In this document: piece by piece, positions 8,295 to 16,742 of the stretch
Numbering within the stretch: the first letter of the stretch is position 1
How the letters are laid out: each line of letters opens with the position of its first letter
Source: JBFXAM01 sp050184295
GTDB taxonomy: Bacteria > Planctomycetota > Phycisphaerae > UBA1845 > Fen-1342
DNA: 24,008 nt
Assembly (NCBI GenBank): GCA_050184295.1
Contig: JBFXAM010000068.1
Coordinates: forward strand, 1-24,008
Direction of reading: 5' to 3'
Made by a program: the position numbers and the translations under genes
Notes under the pieces: generated by a model
What the model was told of the DNA's origin: nothing
The model's input: the letters and a program-made list of their open reading frames with translations, nothing else
Database searches by the model: none

Positions 8295-9674
8295 TCATCG
8301 CCGCAGCTCTTCCAGCGCCGCGTCGAGCACCGGGTCGGACTTCTCGAACACCGCCGCGCGCCCATCGACCCGCACATCGGGACTCACGCCGCGCCCTTCG
8401 AGCAGCGTGCCGTCGGGCATCAGGTCCTTCCACGACGGCAGCCACACCGTCACGCCGTTGCCAAGCTTCGTCGGCTTCGGATTGCCGGAACTGCCGCCCG
8501 TCGCGGCGCCGACCAGCACCACCTTCGGGCTCGTCTTCATCATCAGCACGAACGACTCGTTGCTGCTCAACACGGCGGGACCGATGAGCACGGCGACGCG
8601 ACCGGCATACGCGGGCGCGATGGGCTCGACCACGCGGTCGAAACCCGGGCTCGTAAAGCCCTCGGGTTTGCTCGCATCGCGATAGACGTTCTTCGAATAC
8701 ACCGCGCGTTGGGTGACGAATCGCCCGGCAAACCGCTTTGCGATGCTCTCGTCGCCGCCGCCGTTCGCCCGCACGTCGATCACCAGCGCCGGCGCGTCCC
8801 GCAGCTCATCGAGCGCGGCGAGCGCCGGCTCCAGCGCCTCGTGCCGCTCGGTCGGCCAGCCCAGAATCTGGATGTAGCCAATGCCGTCGTCGAAGCGCCC
8901 GCTCCGCACGTTCGCGCCGCGCTCCTTCCAATCGGGCACCAGCTTCATCAACAGGCCCAGATCGTAGTTGGCGGCGTACCGCCGCTCGTACGTCGCGAAC
9001 CGCGCCGGTCCGGCCTCCAGCCACAAATGCACGTCGCGCGCCGCGCCGAGCACGCGCGCCGCCTCACGCGCGAACTGCGCCGGCGTCTCGGCGGCTTCGA
9101 GCTTCTTCGCTGCGTTGTCGAACGCCTCTTTCCAGTTCACCTTACGCAGGTCGCGATAGGAATACTTCTCGTCCACCGCCTCGCGCAGCGCCGCGAGCGC
9201 CTTGCGGTTCTCTTCGGGCGTGAGCGTCGCACGTGGCTTGCCGCCGCCCGGGACGCCGGTCTCGAACGCAATCGGGTAAATCTCCGCCGGCTCGCCACTG
9301 ACGTTCCGGAAGTTCTGAAAGCTCTGGCAGTTCACGCTCAGCTTGTACGAGTGCTCCGCCTCCAGCTTCACCGGAACGATCAGCACCCGCGGCGAGTCCC
9401 ACCGCGGCTTGCCCGCGAGCTTCGGAAACTCCGCGCCCCCGCCGCAGATCGACATCCCCGACGGGCTCATGTCCTCGTTGAACTCGATCCGCAGCTCCGC
9501 CAGCGCGGGATCGACTCCCGTGTCGCCGTTGTCAGGCCGCGCGCTCACGACGCGCGGCGGATCGGCGACGGCGGCGGTTGCGCCGAGGATCGCGACCGCG
9601 CCACACACGCACGACACCGCACGCGCGAATCCCGCGCCAACGCCGCCGCGGATAAACCGCCAGTAGCTGACCAT
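8295..9674 (-). CDS. S41 family peptidase with N-terminal Big_5-like domain
   Basis: A 459-residue exported protein. A signal peptide (about residues 1-37, ending ATAAVADPP) precedes a Big_5-like Ig-type domain (about 40-140: ARPDNGDTGVDP, LRIEFNEDMS). The C-terminal S41 protease fold (about 155-459) shows GIGYIQI (264-270), ALVIDVRANGGGDES (296-310), AVLIGPAVLSSNESF (361-375), VGAATGGSSGN (388-398) and GRGVSPDVRVDG (427-438). S41 enzymes are serine endopeptidases of the tail-specific protease/tricorn type. The nucleophile is most likely Ser370 or Ser371 in SSNESF. No PDZ domain is apparent between the Big_5-like and catalytic parts, unlike CtpA. The ATG at 9674 has GAGGAG 7 nt upstream. Longer in-frame upstream starts give basic low-quality sequence and lack that SD. 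Confidence 0.88.
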   Translation of the reverse strand: MVSYWRFIRGGVGAGFARAVSCVCGAVAILGATAAVADPPRVVSARPDNGDTGVDPALAELRIEFNEDMSPSGMSICGGGAEFPKLAGKPRWDSPRVLIVPVKLEAEHSYKLSVNCQSFQNFRNVSGEPAEIYPIAFETGVPGGGKPRATLTPEENRKALAALREAVDEKYSYRDLRKVNWKEAFDNAAKKLEAAETPAQFAREAARVLGAARDVHLWLEAGPARFATYERRYAANYDLGLLMKLVPDWKERGANVRSGRFDDGIGYIQILGWPTERHEALEPALAALDELRDAPALVIDVRANGGGDESIAKRFAGRFVTQRAVYSKNVYRDASKPEGFTSPGFDRVVEPIAPAYAGRVAVLIGPAVLSSNESFVLMMKTSPKVVLVGAATGGSSGNPKPTKLGNGVTVWLPSWKDLMPDGTLLEGRGVSPDVRVDGRAAVFEKSDPVLDAALEELRR

Positions 9675-10007
9675 GACAAGACTCCTCAGATTGACGGCCG
9701 GCGAACCGCGCCGAACGAAGCGGCCGCACCCGATCGGGAGCCAGGCCGCGCGGACGTGTTTCGGGCGCCCGGAATGATACCGCGCCACCGTCGCGGTCGG
9801 TGGCCCGGGCGCGACGGTGTGCCGGTAGGAACCGGAACGCGCGGCGTGAACAGAGCTCCGCGGCGACCGCGACGTCAAGCGAACCGCACGCTCTGGAACG
9901 AAAAAGGGCACGATGCGCGCGAATCGCGCTGGCGAATCCGCACACGCATCCGTTGGAAATGCGCCGCGCGCACCACTTCCGTGCGCCCGGCATTGGATGT
10001 CGCTACC
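9675..10007. other. 333-nt intergenic region; weak terminator candidate
   Basis: There is no gene that I can support. On the minus strand, after the DNRLRE-type gene, a 5-bp stem (GCGCG, ATT loop, CGCGC; 9917-9929) is followed 12 nt later by a run of five T (9901-9905). This is a weak terminator candidate. Nearer the protease gene, CCACCG and CGGTGG (about 9785-9803) form a 6-bp stem beside TATCAT (minus strand, about 9775-9780). That hexamer could be a -10 box but has no good -35. Confidence 0.3.
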
Positions 10008-10754
10008 TCACCGACTTCGCGCGCGGCGCGCGAGCGCCAGCGCGCCCAGGGCAGCCAGCGAGAACCCCGCCGGCTCCGGTACCGGCGTGAAAGTCACAGT
10101 CAGCACCGGCCTTTGCGTCGGATCTTCGTTCTCGCGCGAGCCGAAGCGTTTCGCATCGCGAACCGATTCGGGCGACTTCAGCAGCCAGCCGAAGTTTGTC
10201 GCCGGGTTGTCGAGCCAACTCTGCGCGTCGGCGACCATCCCGGGCGACGAAGTCCACGTCACCTCGAAGTTGCTGACCGAGGTGCTCCCGCTTGCCAGCG
10301 CGACAAAATCGCCGCCGGGCGTCGCCCAGTTTTCCGACGGGAAGAATGTGTTCAGCCAGGTCGCATCGCCGGGCTCAGCCGACGTTCCAGCACCGCCGGC
10401 GCCGACCGCGGCGGACGCTCCCTCGCCCCAATCGCGCGTCACCCGATGCAGGCCGATCGGCGTTGCGCCCGACACGGTCCGCGTCACATACAGGTCGAGC
10501 CGCACCGCCGTCACGATCGACCCCGCCGGGATCGCTGACGCGAGATCGAAAGCCAGCAGGCCACGGCGTACGCCAAAGCTCGCAGTGCGACCGACGAAAA
10601 ACGCGTCGCCGAGGCCGTTCGAGGTCGAGCCGGTGGCGTCCTGGTAGAGCGTGTTGTCCTTCTCGGCGGAAAGTAGAACGACGTCGGCGTCCGCGGCGAG
10701 GCCGGGAACCAGAAGCGCGCCGAGCGCGGTCAATGCGCGAGCGGATCGGAACAT
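10008..10754 (-). CDS. PEP-CTERM sorting domain protein with DNRLRE-type domain
   Basis: A 248-residue exported protein. The signal peptide (about 1-23) is followed by a domain with the hallmarks of the DNRLRE family: KDNTLYQDATGSTSNGLGD (about 32-50), a FVGRT step, then RRGLLAFDLASAIPAGS and AVRLDLYV. This beta-sandwich family occurs in surface and carbohydrate-associated proteins. A second conserved stretch includes HRVTRDWGEG and a Trp-rich region. The C-terminus VPEPAGFSLAALGALAL plus RRARSR is a PEP-CTERM signal (PEP motif, one hydrophobic helix, basic end). It is known to be recognised by an exosortase; no exosortase gene is in this window. The ATG has a GAGAGG site 6-7 nt upstream. The tRNA-Lys gene lies upstream on the same strand, separated by a hairpin. 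Confidence 0.85.
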   Translation of the reverse strand: MFRSARALTALGALLVPGLAADADVVLLSAEKDNTLYQDATGSTSNGLGDAFFVGRTASFGVRRGLLAFDLASAIPAGSIVTAVRLDLYVTRTVSGATPIGLHRVTRDWGEGASAAVGAGGAGTSAEPGDATWLNTFFPSENWATPGGDFVALASGSTSVSNFEVTWTSSPGMVADAQSWLDNPATNFGWLLKSPESVRDAKRFGSRENEDPTQRPVLTVTFTPVPEPAGFSLAALGALALARRARSR

Positions 10755-10818
10755 AAGTGCCTCTCTCCCAAGAAATTAAGACATGCTCCCGACCGACGAA
10801 GTCAGCCGTTCAATCCCA

Positions 10819-10862
10819 CCGGACAGGCCGGGTCGTGAGGCCCGGCGGAGCGGCTGTCCCGG
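10819..10862 (-). terminator. Two-tier hairpin downstream of tRNA-Lys
   Basis: An inner stem GCCGGG (10827-10832) and CCCGGC (10841-10846) lies inside an outer stem CCGGACAG (10819-10826) and CTGTCCCGG (10854-10862, one bulged C). It sits 11 nt past the tRNA 3' end and before the next minus-strand gene. No T-tract follows, so it may be a processing or Rho-assisted terminator structure. Confidence 0.4.
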
Positions 10863-10873
10863 GGGTGCTCCAA

Positions 10874-10946
<73 letters not shown>

Positions 10947-10984
10947 CGATTGCGTGGGGCGCAGCGCCGCGCAACGAGACTATG

Positions 10985-11013
10985 ACTGTAGCTTTGCGTC
11001 CGCGAATTGGCAA
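10985..11013 (-). promoter_or_regulatory. Sigma70-type promoter of tRNA-Lys
   Basis: On the minus strand TTGCCA (11008-11013, 5 of 6 to the -35 consensus) and TACAGT (10985-10990, 4 of 6) are separated by exactly 17 nt. Transcription would start near 10978, giving a 5' leader of about 30 nt before the mature tRNA end at 10946, to be removed by RNase P. The rest of 10947-11300 (354 nt) shows no supported gene. Confidence 0.6.
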
Positions 11014-11300
11014 GCGCGAGCCACGGGCCGGAACGCCGCGACATCCACCGAGCCTCAAGCCCGGCGCGCGTTCACTCGCACAATTCGCACCGAAACAACC
11101 CACGCTCGCCAGGGCCGGCACACCCGCGGTCGCGTGCCGCGCCGCCGGAGCGTGGTCCGGCCCGCGCGCGCCGCCGAATCGCGCGACTTCGGTCGTCGCA
11201 CGCCGCAATCCGCCGATAAGTACTCTGCCGGCGTCGCCCTCGCTCCACGGGATTCGCCGCGTGGCGCGGCGGGTGCCGACGCCCGCATTTGGAGCACCGG

Positions 11301-12254
11301 ATGGCGCCCACCGAACTCGACCACGTCTCGCTCGGGTTCGACTCGACGACGAACGATCCGCCGCCCCGCGTCAGTGTCGTCATCGCAAGCTTCCAGCGCG
11401 CCGCGCTCCTGCGGCGCTGCCTCGCCGCTTTGCCCGACGCCGTTCGCGCGCCCTATGAGATCGTCGTCGTCGACGGCGGCAGCAGCGACGAAACCCATCA
11501 GCAGGTCCGCGCCCATCCTCATCTCCGGCTCTTCGTCGAACGTCGCCGCGCAGGATGCTGCCGCGCCTATGACGCGGCGTTTCGGTGTGCGCGCGGCGAA
11601 TCGATCGTGTGGTTGAACGACGACGCCGTTCCGCACCGCGGTGCGATCGACGCCGCGCTGCGCGTACTCGACGATCCCGCGAACGTCGACGCCGGCATGG
11701 TCGCGCTCTATCACAGCCACCAGGACGCGTGGAACGAACTGCACGGCTACGACGCCCCGCCGCCAACCGCGAGCGGCGCGCCGCGCAGCGCGCGGGTGCG
11801 CTACGGCGTGCTGCACGTGCGCGGATTCGCGTATGCGAACTTCGGGCTGCTGCGCCGCCGCACGCTCGAAGCCGTCGGGTTTCTGGACACGAGCTACTAC
11901 TACTGCGGATGGGATCCCGATCTGGCGCTCAAGATCCAACGCGAGCTGGGACTGCGCGTGCTCGCGGCGCCCGCGGCGCGCGTGTGGCACGAGGAGCACG
12001 TCGACGAGCGCAAAGCTGCCGACGCACGCGGCACGCGCCTCCGCGACAACCAGCGCCTCTTCGAAAAATGGCAGCTTCCGCCGAAGGGGCGCTTCGCCGA
12101 TCCACGGCCGGCGTACGAGGCGCTGCTGCGCGCACGCGGCCTGCTGGAGCCGGACGTGTCGCCGACGACCCACGCGGGACAAGCGCGGGACCGCTCGACC
12201 GAGCGCGGCGAAGGAGCCGCGCGCGAACCTGTGGGCCCGCGCGTGTTGCGTTAG
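11301..12254 (+). CDS. Family 2 glycosyltransferase
   Basis: A 317-residue cytoplasmic or membrane-associated protein with a GT-A fold. Residues 23-30 (RVSVVIAS) and 53-61 (EIVVVDGGS) form the first nucleotide-sugar-binding strands. WLNDDAVP (105-111) carries the DxD-equivalent Asp107/Asp108 expected to bind the metal and nucleotide sugar. YCGWDPDLALKI (201-212) is the usual acceptor-site region with the catalytic-base area. The family moves sugars onto polysaccharide, lipid or protein acceptors; the donor is unknown. The C-terminal 40 residues are Arg/Gly/Pro-rich and look disordered. I chose ATG 11301 over TTG 11289 because GGAG lies 6 nt before it. It stands alone, 217 nt ahead of a lipoprotein gene. 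No polysaccharide gene cluster is adjacent. Confidence 0.88.
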   Translation: MAPTELDHVSLGFDSTTNDPPPRVSVVIASFQRAALLRRCLAALPDAVRAPYEIVVVDGGSSDETHQQVRAHPHLRLFVERRRAGCCRAYDAAFRCARGESIVWLNDDAVPHRGAIDAALRVLDDPANVDAGMVALYHSHQDAWNELHGYDAPPPTASGAPRSARVRYGVLHVRGFAYANFGLLRRRTLEAVGFLDTSYYYCGWDPDLALKIQRELGLRVLAAPAARVWHEEHVDERKAADARGTRLRDNQRLFEKWQLPPKGRFADPRPAYEALLRARGLLEPDVSPTTHAGQARDRSTERGEGAAREPVGPRVLR

Positions 12255-12470
12255 CCGCCCTGCTCGCCGCGCCTGCACGGAACGACGACACCGTCACCCG
12301 CGGGCCGGCACACGCACACACGCCCACGCGGCCGCGAGCGCAGCCCAAGCGTCCCGCTCATCCCGTCTACCACTGGCATAGCCCCCGACACACCGCTCCG
12401 CTACACTGCCCGCAGGAGGCAGCGCCGCACCGGCGATCGCGGCTTGCACCGACGAAAGGCCCGCGACAAC

Positions 12471-13058
12471 ATGCCCACGCCCCGCACGCAATCCCGCCGC
12501 CGATCCATCGTCGCCCCTCGTCGCGCGTGCCTCGCAGCCGCTTCCGGCATGCTCGTCTTCGCACTCTCCGCGTGCACCTCGCGTACGAGCGCGACACACG
12601 ACGCCGATCCGGAGCTCGCCGCTTACGTCGCGCTCATGATGCCGCAGAAAATCGAGATCCAGCACTTCCTCAGTAAGCCTGTGAGCTACGCGCGAAACGG
12701 AACCGCCGACGGCGTCGAGGCCATCCTCGCCGCGGAGGACGCGCTCGGCGACCGCACCAAGCCGGTCGGGACGTTTCACTTCGAGCTCTACACGGTGCCG
12801 TTCGCGTCGGGCTCGCGGCTCGGGCAGCGCATCGCGTTCTGGACGGTGAAGATCGACTCCGAATCCGCCGTGCGCGAATACTGGGACCGTCTCACGCGCT
12901 TCTACCAGTTTCCGCTCAAGCTCGACGCCGCCGCGCTCGCGCCGGGGCGCTATCGTCTCGCGGCGCGCCTGCTGACCCCGGGCGGCGACACGCTCTTCGA
13001 CGAATACGAATTCGACCACGCCGCCGGCGCCGCCGCGAATCCCTCCGCCGGACCGTAG
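12471..13058 (+). CDS. Putative lipoprotein of unknown function
   Basis: A 195-residue protein with an Arg-rich N-terminus, a hydrophobic segment and a clear lipobox, Leu-Ser-Ala-Cys, with Cys35 as the lipidated residue. The mature domain begins DADPELAAYVALMMPQKIEI (about 44-63) and continues with ILAAEDALGDRTKPVGTFHF and YWDRLTRFYQFPLKLD. It ends in a beta-type YRLAARLLTPGGDTLFDEYEF segment and a short Ala/Pro tail. I do not recognise a named family. The strongly conserved-looking aromatic and charged pattern suggests a real folded domain in the periplasm or on the outer surface. ATG 12471 was chosen because it opens directly into the signal; the SD (AAAGG) is 11 nt away and weak. It is convergent with the prolyl oligopeptidase gene. 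Confidence 0.75.
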   Translation: MPTPRTQSRRRSIVAPRRACLAAASGMLVFALSACTSRTSATHDADPELAAYVALMMPQKIEIQHFLSKPVSYARNGTADGVEAILAAEDALGDRTKPVGTFHFELYTVPFASGSRLGQRIAFWTVKIDSESAVREYWDRLTRFYQFPLKLDAAALAPGRYRLAARLLTPGGDTLFDEYEFDHAAGAAANPSAGP

Positions 13059-13072
13059 TCGCGGCGGTTTCG

Positions 13073-13092
13073 CGCGCCGCGTGCGCGGCGCG
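13073..13092. terminator. Palindromic hairpin between convergent genes
   Basis: CGCGCCGCG and CGCGGCGCG form a perfect 9-bp palindrome around a TG centre. It lies 15 nt past the lipoprotein stop and about 105 nt past the prolyl oligopeptidase stop on the other strand. It could act for both directions. No T-tract is present. Nearby, GGGC-TGAA-GCCC (about 13149-13160) is a second small REP-like hairpin. Confidence 0.4.
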
Positions 13093-13197
13093 GCGGCTGA
13101 ATCGCGAACCTGGAGTCCGCGGCGCGCAGCATCACCAACATCCGCGCGGGCTGAAGCCCATGGCTCGACGGCGCGCTCCGCATTCGCGGATTACGAC

Positions 13198-15336
13198 TTA
13201 CGACCCCGCAGCGCCCGCCTCACCCGCGACTCCCAGTTGCCAGCAGAAGAACGTCCAGTAGTCCACGGCCGTCTCGATCTGCTTGCTGAGCGGCTTGCCC
13301 GCGCCGTGCCCCGCCTTCGTCTCGGTCCAGAGCAGCACGGGCCGCTCGGTCGTCGCGAGCGGTTGCAGCCGCGCCGCCATCTTACGCGCGTGCATCGGGT
13401 CGACGCGCGAGTCCGACTCCGCGGTTGTGAGAAGCACGGCCGGGTACTTCTCGCTCTCGCGGACGTGTTGATAAGGCGAATACGCCAGGAGCGTTTCAAA
13501 CTGCCGCGGGTCTTCCGCCGACCCGTACTCCGGAATCCAGAGCCGGGCGACGGAGAAGCGGTGATACCGAAGCATGTCGAGCAGGGGCACCTGGCACACA
13601 ATGGCGCGGAACAGGTCCGGGCGCTGCGTCATCAGCGCCCCCATCAGCAGCCCGCCGTTGCTGCCGCCGCGCGCTCCCAGCCGCTCCGGTCGCGTCCAGC
13701 GTTCCGCGATCAACTTCTCCGCCGCCGCGATCATGTCGTCGAACGAATTCTGCTTCTTCGCGCCGCGCCCCGCGAAGTGCCACTCGCGCCCGAACTCGCC
13801 GCCGCCGCGGATGTTCGCGATCGCGACGACGCCGCCGCGATCGAGCCACGGAAAGAAGTTCGCCTGAAACGTCGGCGTGATGCTGACATTGAACCCGCCG
13901 TAGCCATACAGCACGCACGGGTTGTCGCCGCCGGGCGAAACGTCCTGCTTGTGCACGATGAACATCGGAACCCGCGTCCCGTCCTTCGACGTGCACCACA
14001 CCTGCGCCGTCGCGTACACCGCCGGATCGATCGGCAGCGTCGGCTGATGCACCACGCTCAGCGACTGCTTCTCCAGCTCAAAGCGATACACCGTCGGCGG
14101 ATGGACGAACGACTGGAACGTGAAGTAGAGCTCGTCGGCGTCGGGGCGCGCGCTCAGCTCGCTGACCGTGCCCAGCGTGGGCAGCGCGATCTCGTGCTGC
14201 TGCGTGCCGTCCAGGTCATGGACGAACAGCCGGGAGCGCACGTTTTCGAGCACGCTGATCGCCAGCCGCCCGTCGACAATCGCGAAGTCCTGGATCACGC
14301 CGGCCTGCTGCGGGATCACCTCGCGCCAACTCGCGGGCGACGGCTCGGCGATCTCCGCCGTCATGACCCGATAGCGGGGCGCGCCGTGATTGGTCAGGAT
14401 GACGAGCCGGTCTTTCAGTACGTCAACCCGGAACAGCGCGTCGAGCCCGACCGCCAGCGGCTTGAACTCCCGCTCGCCGGACTTGCGAAAGTGCACATCC
14501 TCGCGCTCGCCCAGCACCATCGCCTTCACGAACTGGTACGTGAAGTCGTGTGAGTTGAACACGGCGTGCAGCACCTCTTTCGGCGCGCCGTCCCCGAACA
14601 CCTTCTCGTCGTCCGCCACGCGCGTGCCGAACTTGTGGTAGTACACGTGTCGCGAGTAGTTCTCATCCCCCGCCGGAACCTCGCCCGCGCGGGGATAGCG
14701 GGTGTAGAGAAACCCGCCCCCGTTGCGGTCCCAGGCCACTGTCCCGCCGCGCGTCCGCGGAATCTGAAGCGCCAGCTCCGCCGCGCCGCCGACGTCGCGC
14801 AGCTTCAGCGTGCTCCATTCATCGCCATTCGTCGACACGCCGTACGCCAGCCACGCACCGTCCGCCGAGGGGTACCACCAATCGAGCGCGACCACGCCGT
14901 CCGCGCTGAGCGTATTCGGGTCGAACACGATCCGGGCGTCCTTCTCGACGCCGCCTTCACGCATGCACAGCACCGGCTGGTTCTTTTGCCCACCGCGCCG
15001 GGTGAAGAAATACTTCCGTTCGATCATGCGCGGCACAGACTCGGTCTCGGCGCGGCTGAGGGCTTCGAGCCGCGCGGACATCTCCGCCCGCAGCGTCGTG
15101 AATCCGTCCAGCGCGGCACGCGCGACCTCGTTCTGCCGCCGCGTCCAGTCCTGCACCTCCGTGCTGCTCCCGTCCTCGAGCCACCGATACGGGTCGCTGA
15201 TCACGACGCCGTGCAGCGTCTCTTCAACCGGAGCGCGGCGCGTCGCAGGATAGGACGGCGGCGCCGCCGCCGCGAGCGGCGGGAGAAACGCCAGAACCAG
15301 CACGACCAACGCGGAGCGAGATGTGCGAGTCGACAA
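13198..15336 (-). CDS. Exported prolyl oligopeptidase (S9A)
   Basis: A 712-residue serine peptidase that cleaves short peptides after proline. A signal peptide (about 1-25, LVVLVLAFLPPLAAAA) implies a periplasmic location. The propeller domain follows the conserved entry DPYRWLED. The alpha/beta-hydrolase domain carries PCVLYGYGGFN and GGGEFGREWH. The catalytic triad is Ser559 (GGSNGG), Asp646 (DSRVDP) and His677 (AGHGAG), almost the same numbering as porcine enzyme. The start is TTG 15334-15336 with AAGGGG 7 nt upstream. A longer in-frame start at 15645 would put an Arg-rich non-homologous extension before the signal peptide and overlap the neighbouring gene. It converges with the lipoprotein gene and has 280 nt upstream before the next gene's stop. 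Confidence 0.95.
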   Translation of the reverse strand: MSTRTSRSALVVLVLAFLPPLAAAAPPSYPATRRAPVEETLHGVVISDPYRWLEDGSSTEVQDWTRRQNEVARAALDGFTTLRAEMSARLEALSRAETESVPRMIERKYFFTRRGGQKNQPVLCMREGGVEKDARIVFDPNTLSADGVVALDWWYPSADGAWLAYGVSTNGDEWSTLKLRDVGGAAELALQIPRTRGGTVAWDRNGGGFLYTRYPRAGEVPAGDENYSRHVYYHKFGTRVADDEKVFGDGAPKEVLHAVFNSHDFTYQFVKAMVLGEREDVHFRKSGEREFKPLAVGLDALFRVDVLKDRLVILTNHGAPRYRVMTAEIAEPSPASWREVIPQQAGVIQDFAIVDGRLAISVLENVRSRLFVHDLDGTQQHEIALPTLGTVSELSARPDADELYFTFQSFVHPPTVYRFELEKQSLSVVHQPTLPIDPAVYATAQVWCTSKDGTRVPMFIVHKQDVSPGGDNPCVLYGYGGFNVSITPTFQANFFPWLDRGGVVAIANIRGGGEFGREWHFAGRGAKKQNSFDDMIAAAEKLIAERWTRPERLGARGGSNGGLLMGALMTQRPDLFRAIVCQVPLLDMLRYHRFSVARLWIPEYGSAEDPRQFETLLAYSPYQHVRESEKYPAVLLTTAESDSRVDPMHARKMAARLQPLATTERPVLLWTETKAGHGAGKPLSKQIETAVDYWTFFCWQLGVAGEAGAAGS

Positions 15337-15549
15337 GCGACGGCCCCTTGTGTTTGTCCCAGATTGACAACCGCAACCCGATTCCAATCGCGCCCGCGCG
15401 TCGACCGACCAGCGCCGCACGCGCGGAACGGCGGTGCGAACGGTACGCGCCACGAGGATACCGCCAGAACGCGCCGCCGCGCCGGGCCGCTTCGCATGAA
15501 CCGACAAATCCGCGCCGCACGGGCCGCGGCCTCGCCGGTGCAAACAAGA

Positions 15550-15581
15550 AGCGAGGCGGACCGTTTTGGGTCCGCCTCGCT
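15550..15581 (-). terminator. Rho-independent terminator of the dockerin-bearing gene
   Basis: A perfect 13-bp stem (AGCGAGGCGGACC with GGTCCGCCTCGCT) closes a 6-nt loop. On the minus strand it begins 35 nt after the stop at 15617 and is followed by TCTTGTTTG, a T-rich stretch. It is the strongest terminator in the window and separates this gene from the prolyl oligopeptidase. Confidence 0.75.
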
Positions 15582-15616
15582 CGGTGGTCGACGGCGCGAC
15601 GCTTCTGCCGCGGAGT

Positions 15617-16540
15617 TTACGGCAGGAGCTCGGCGAATTCGTCAATGTCGAAATTGTCGACCAGCCCGTCGGTGTTGATGTCCGCGTTCAGCCAGCGACA
15701 CCCGGGCTGCATGAGCTCGTACATGTCCGGATCGATCAGCGCGAACAAGAACGGATCCACGTCGAAGTTGTTGAGCCGTCCGTCGCAGTTGCAGTCGCCG
15801 GCCGGGAAAGGCACGCCTTGCACTTCCCACCGCACGTTCGCCGAGCCGCGATCCGCCGGCGTGAGTGTGAACTCGATCCGCGAGCTGATGTCGCCCACTG
15901 GACTGCGAACCCGCCGATAGCCGGTTTCCGGATCATTCTGATACGCCGTCGCGACGCCGCCCGGACCCGCGACGAGCGACGACACCAGCGACGCGTACGT
16001 TGTGCCGTTGGGCGCTTCGCCGTTGAACTGCGCGACGAAGATGCCCGCGCCCGGCGGTCCGACCGCCTGAAGCGATACGCCGTCGTTGTTCATGTCCTGC
16101 GCGCTGACCGAGGCCGTCGCGCGGCCTTCCGCGAGCGAGCCGTCCATGACGGGAAACGTGATGTGCGCCGAACGCACGACGAACGTCGTCGTCGAACTCC
16201 CCGCGGTGAACGCGATGTTCGCGGTCATGCGCGGCGGATAGTGCCGGACGAACACGTTGCAGCTTCGCATCACGCCGACGGTCTGCCCGTTCAGCGGATT
16301 GATCAGGTTCATCGGCGTCGTGCGATTCCAGCTTGCGGTGCGCTCGATCGGATCGTAGTTCGCCGCGCTGAGACTGAGCGCGAACACAGCGCTGCCGCCG
16401 CCGCCATGCGCCTCGACCAGGACAACGGTATCCGAGATTCCGACTGCGCCGGACGCGAGGGATACCCCCAGCGCCGCGACCACCGCGGATGCCACGAACC
16501 AACTGCCGCTCGTCCCCCTGAAAGGCGTTGCGACTCGCAC
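15617..16540 (-). CDS. Exported protein with shared core domain and C-terminal dockerin-like module
   Basis: A 307-residue protein. The start is GTG 16538-16540, since AGGAGG lies 7 nt upstream; a TTG two codons earlier touches the SD and was rejected. A signal peptide (about 1-34) is followed by a roughly 210-residue beta-rich core homologous to the two upstream neighbours. Compare its FNGEAPNGTTYASLV...DISSRIEFTLTPADRGS with their YNGF.P.GT.F..LV...FS.TP.D.ASGTTT. Instead of a PEP-CTERM tail it ends in a 60-residue double repeat (248-307): GDCNCDGRLNNFDVDPF and NADINTDGLVDNFDIDEF. These are EF-hand-like calcium loops of the dockerin type I kind. The partner domain is unknown, and no cohesin is in view. 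It lies last in a run of three paralogues and ends in a strong terminator. Confidence 0.85.
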   Translation of the reverse strand: MRVATPFRGTSGSWFVASAVVAALGVSLASGAVGISDTVVLVEAHGGGGSAVFALSLSAANYDPIERTASWNRTTPMNLINPLNGQTVGVMRSCNVFVRHYPPRMTANIAFTAGSSTTTFVVRSAHITFPVMDGSLAEGRATASVSAQDMNNDGVSLQAVGPPGAGIFVAQFNGEAPNGTTYASLVSSLVAGPGGVATAYQNDPETGYRRVRSPVGDISSRIEFTLTPADRGSANVRWEVQGVPFPAGDCNCDGRLNNFDVDPFLFALIDPDMYELMQPGCRWLNADINTDGLVDNFDIDEFAELLP

Positions 16541-16742
16541 GAACAAACCTCCTGTGCAAGATCAGCGGGACGCGGACCGCGCGGCCGCGTCGTCTACGAC
16601 CCGGAAATGTCGACCGCGGAGATGCCAGGCCGGAACGGTGAAACCACGGTCAGCACTGGAACAATTCAGATGCGCGCCGCCCGCGAGTCGAACCCGGCAG
16701 GAATCCGCGCGGGAACCGCCACGTCCTTGACCGGGATTCGAT

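Noticed and set aside
8268..10538. 756-codon plus-strand open frame
   Set aside because: It runs opposite the S41 gene, an intergenic region and most of the DNRLRE-type gene. Its composition is Arg-rich throughout and it matches no family.
13081..14553. 490-codon plus-strand open frame opposite prolyl oligopeptidase
   Set aside because: It is antisense to an intact catalytic domain with full triad, and it shows no motifs.
15364..15369. Perfect TTGACA on the plus strand
   Set aside because: There is no -10 at suitable spacing, and no plus-strand gene follows.
15337..15645. N-terminal extension of the prolyl oligopeptidase
   Set aside because: It would place 103 basic residues before a signal peptide and run over the terminator and the end of the next gene.
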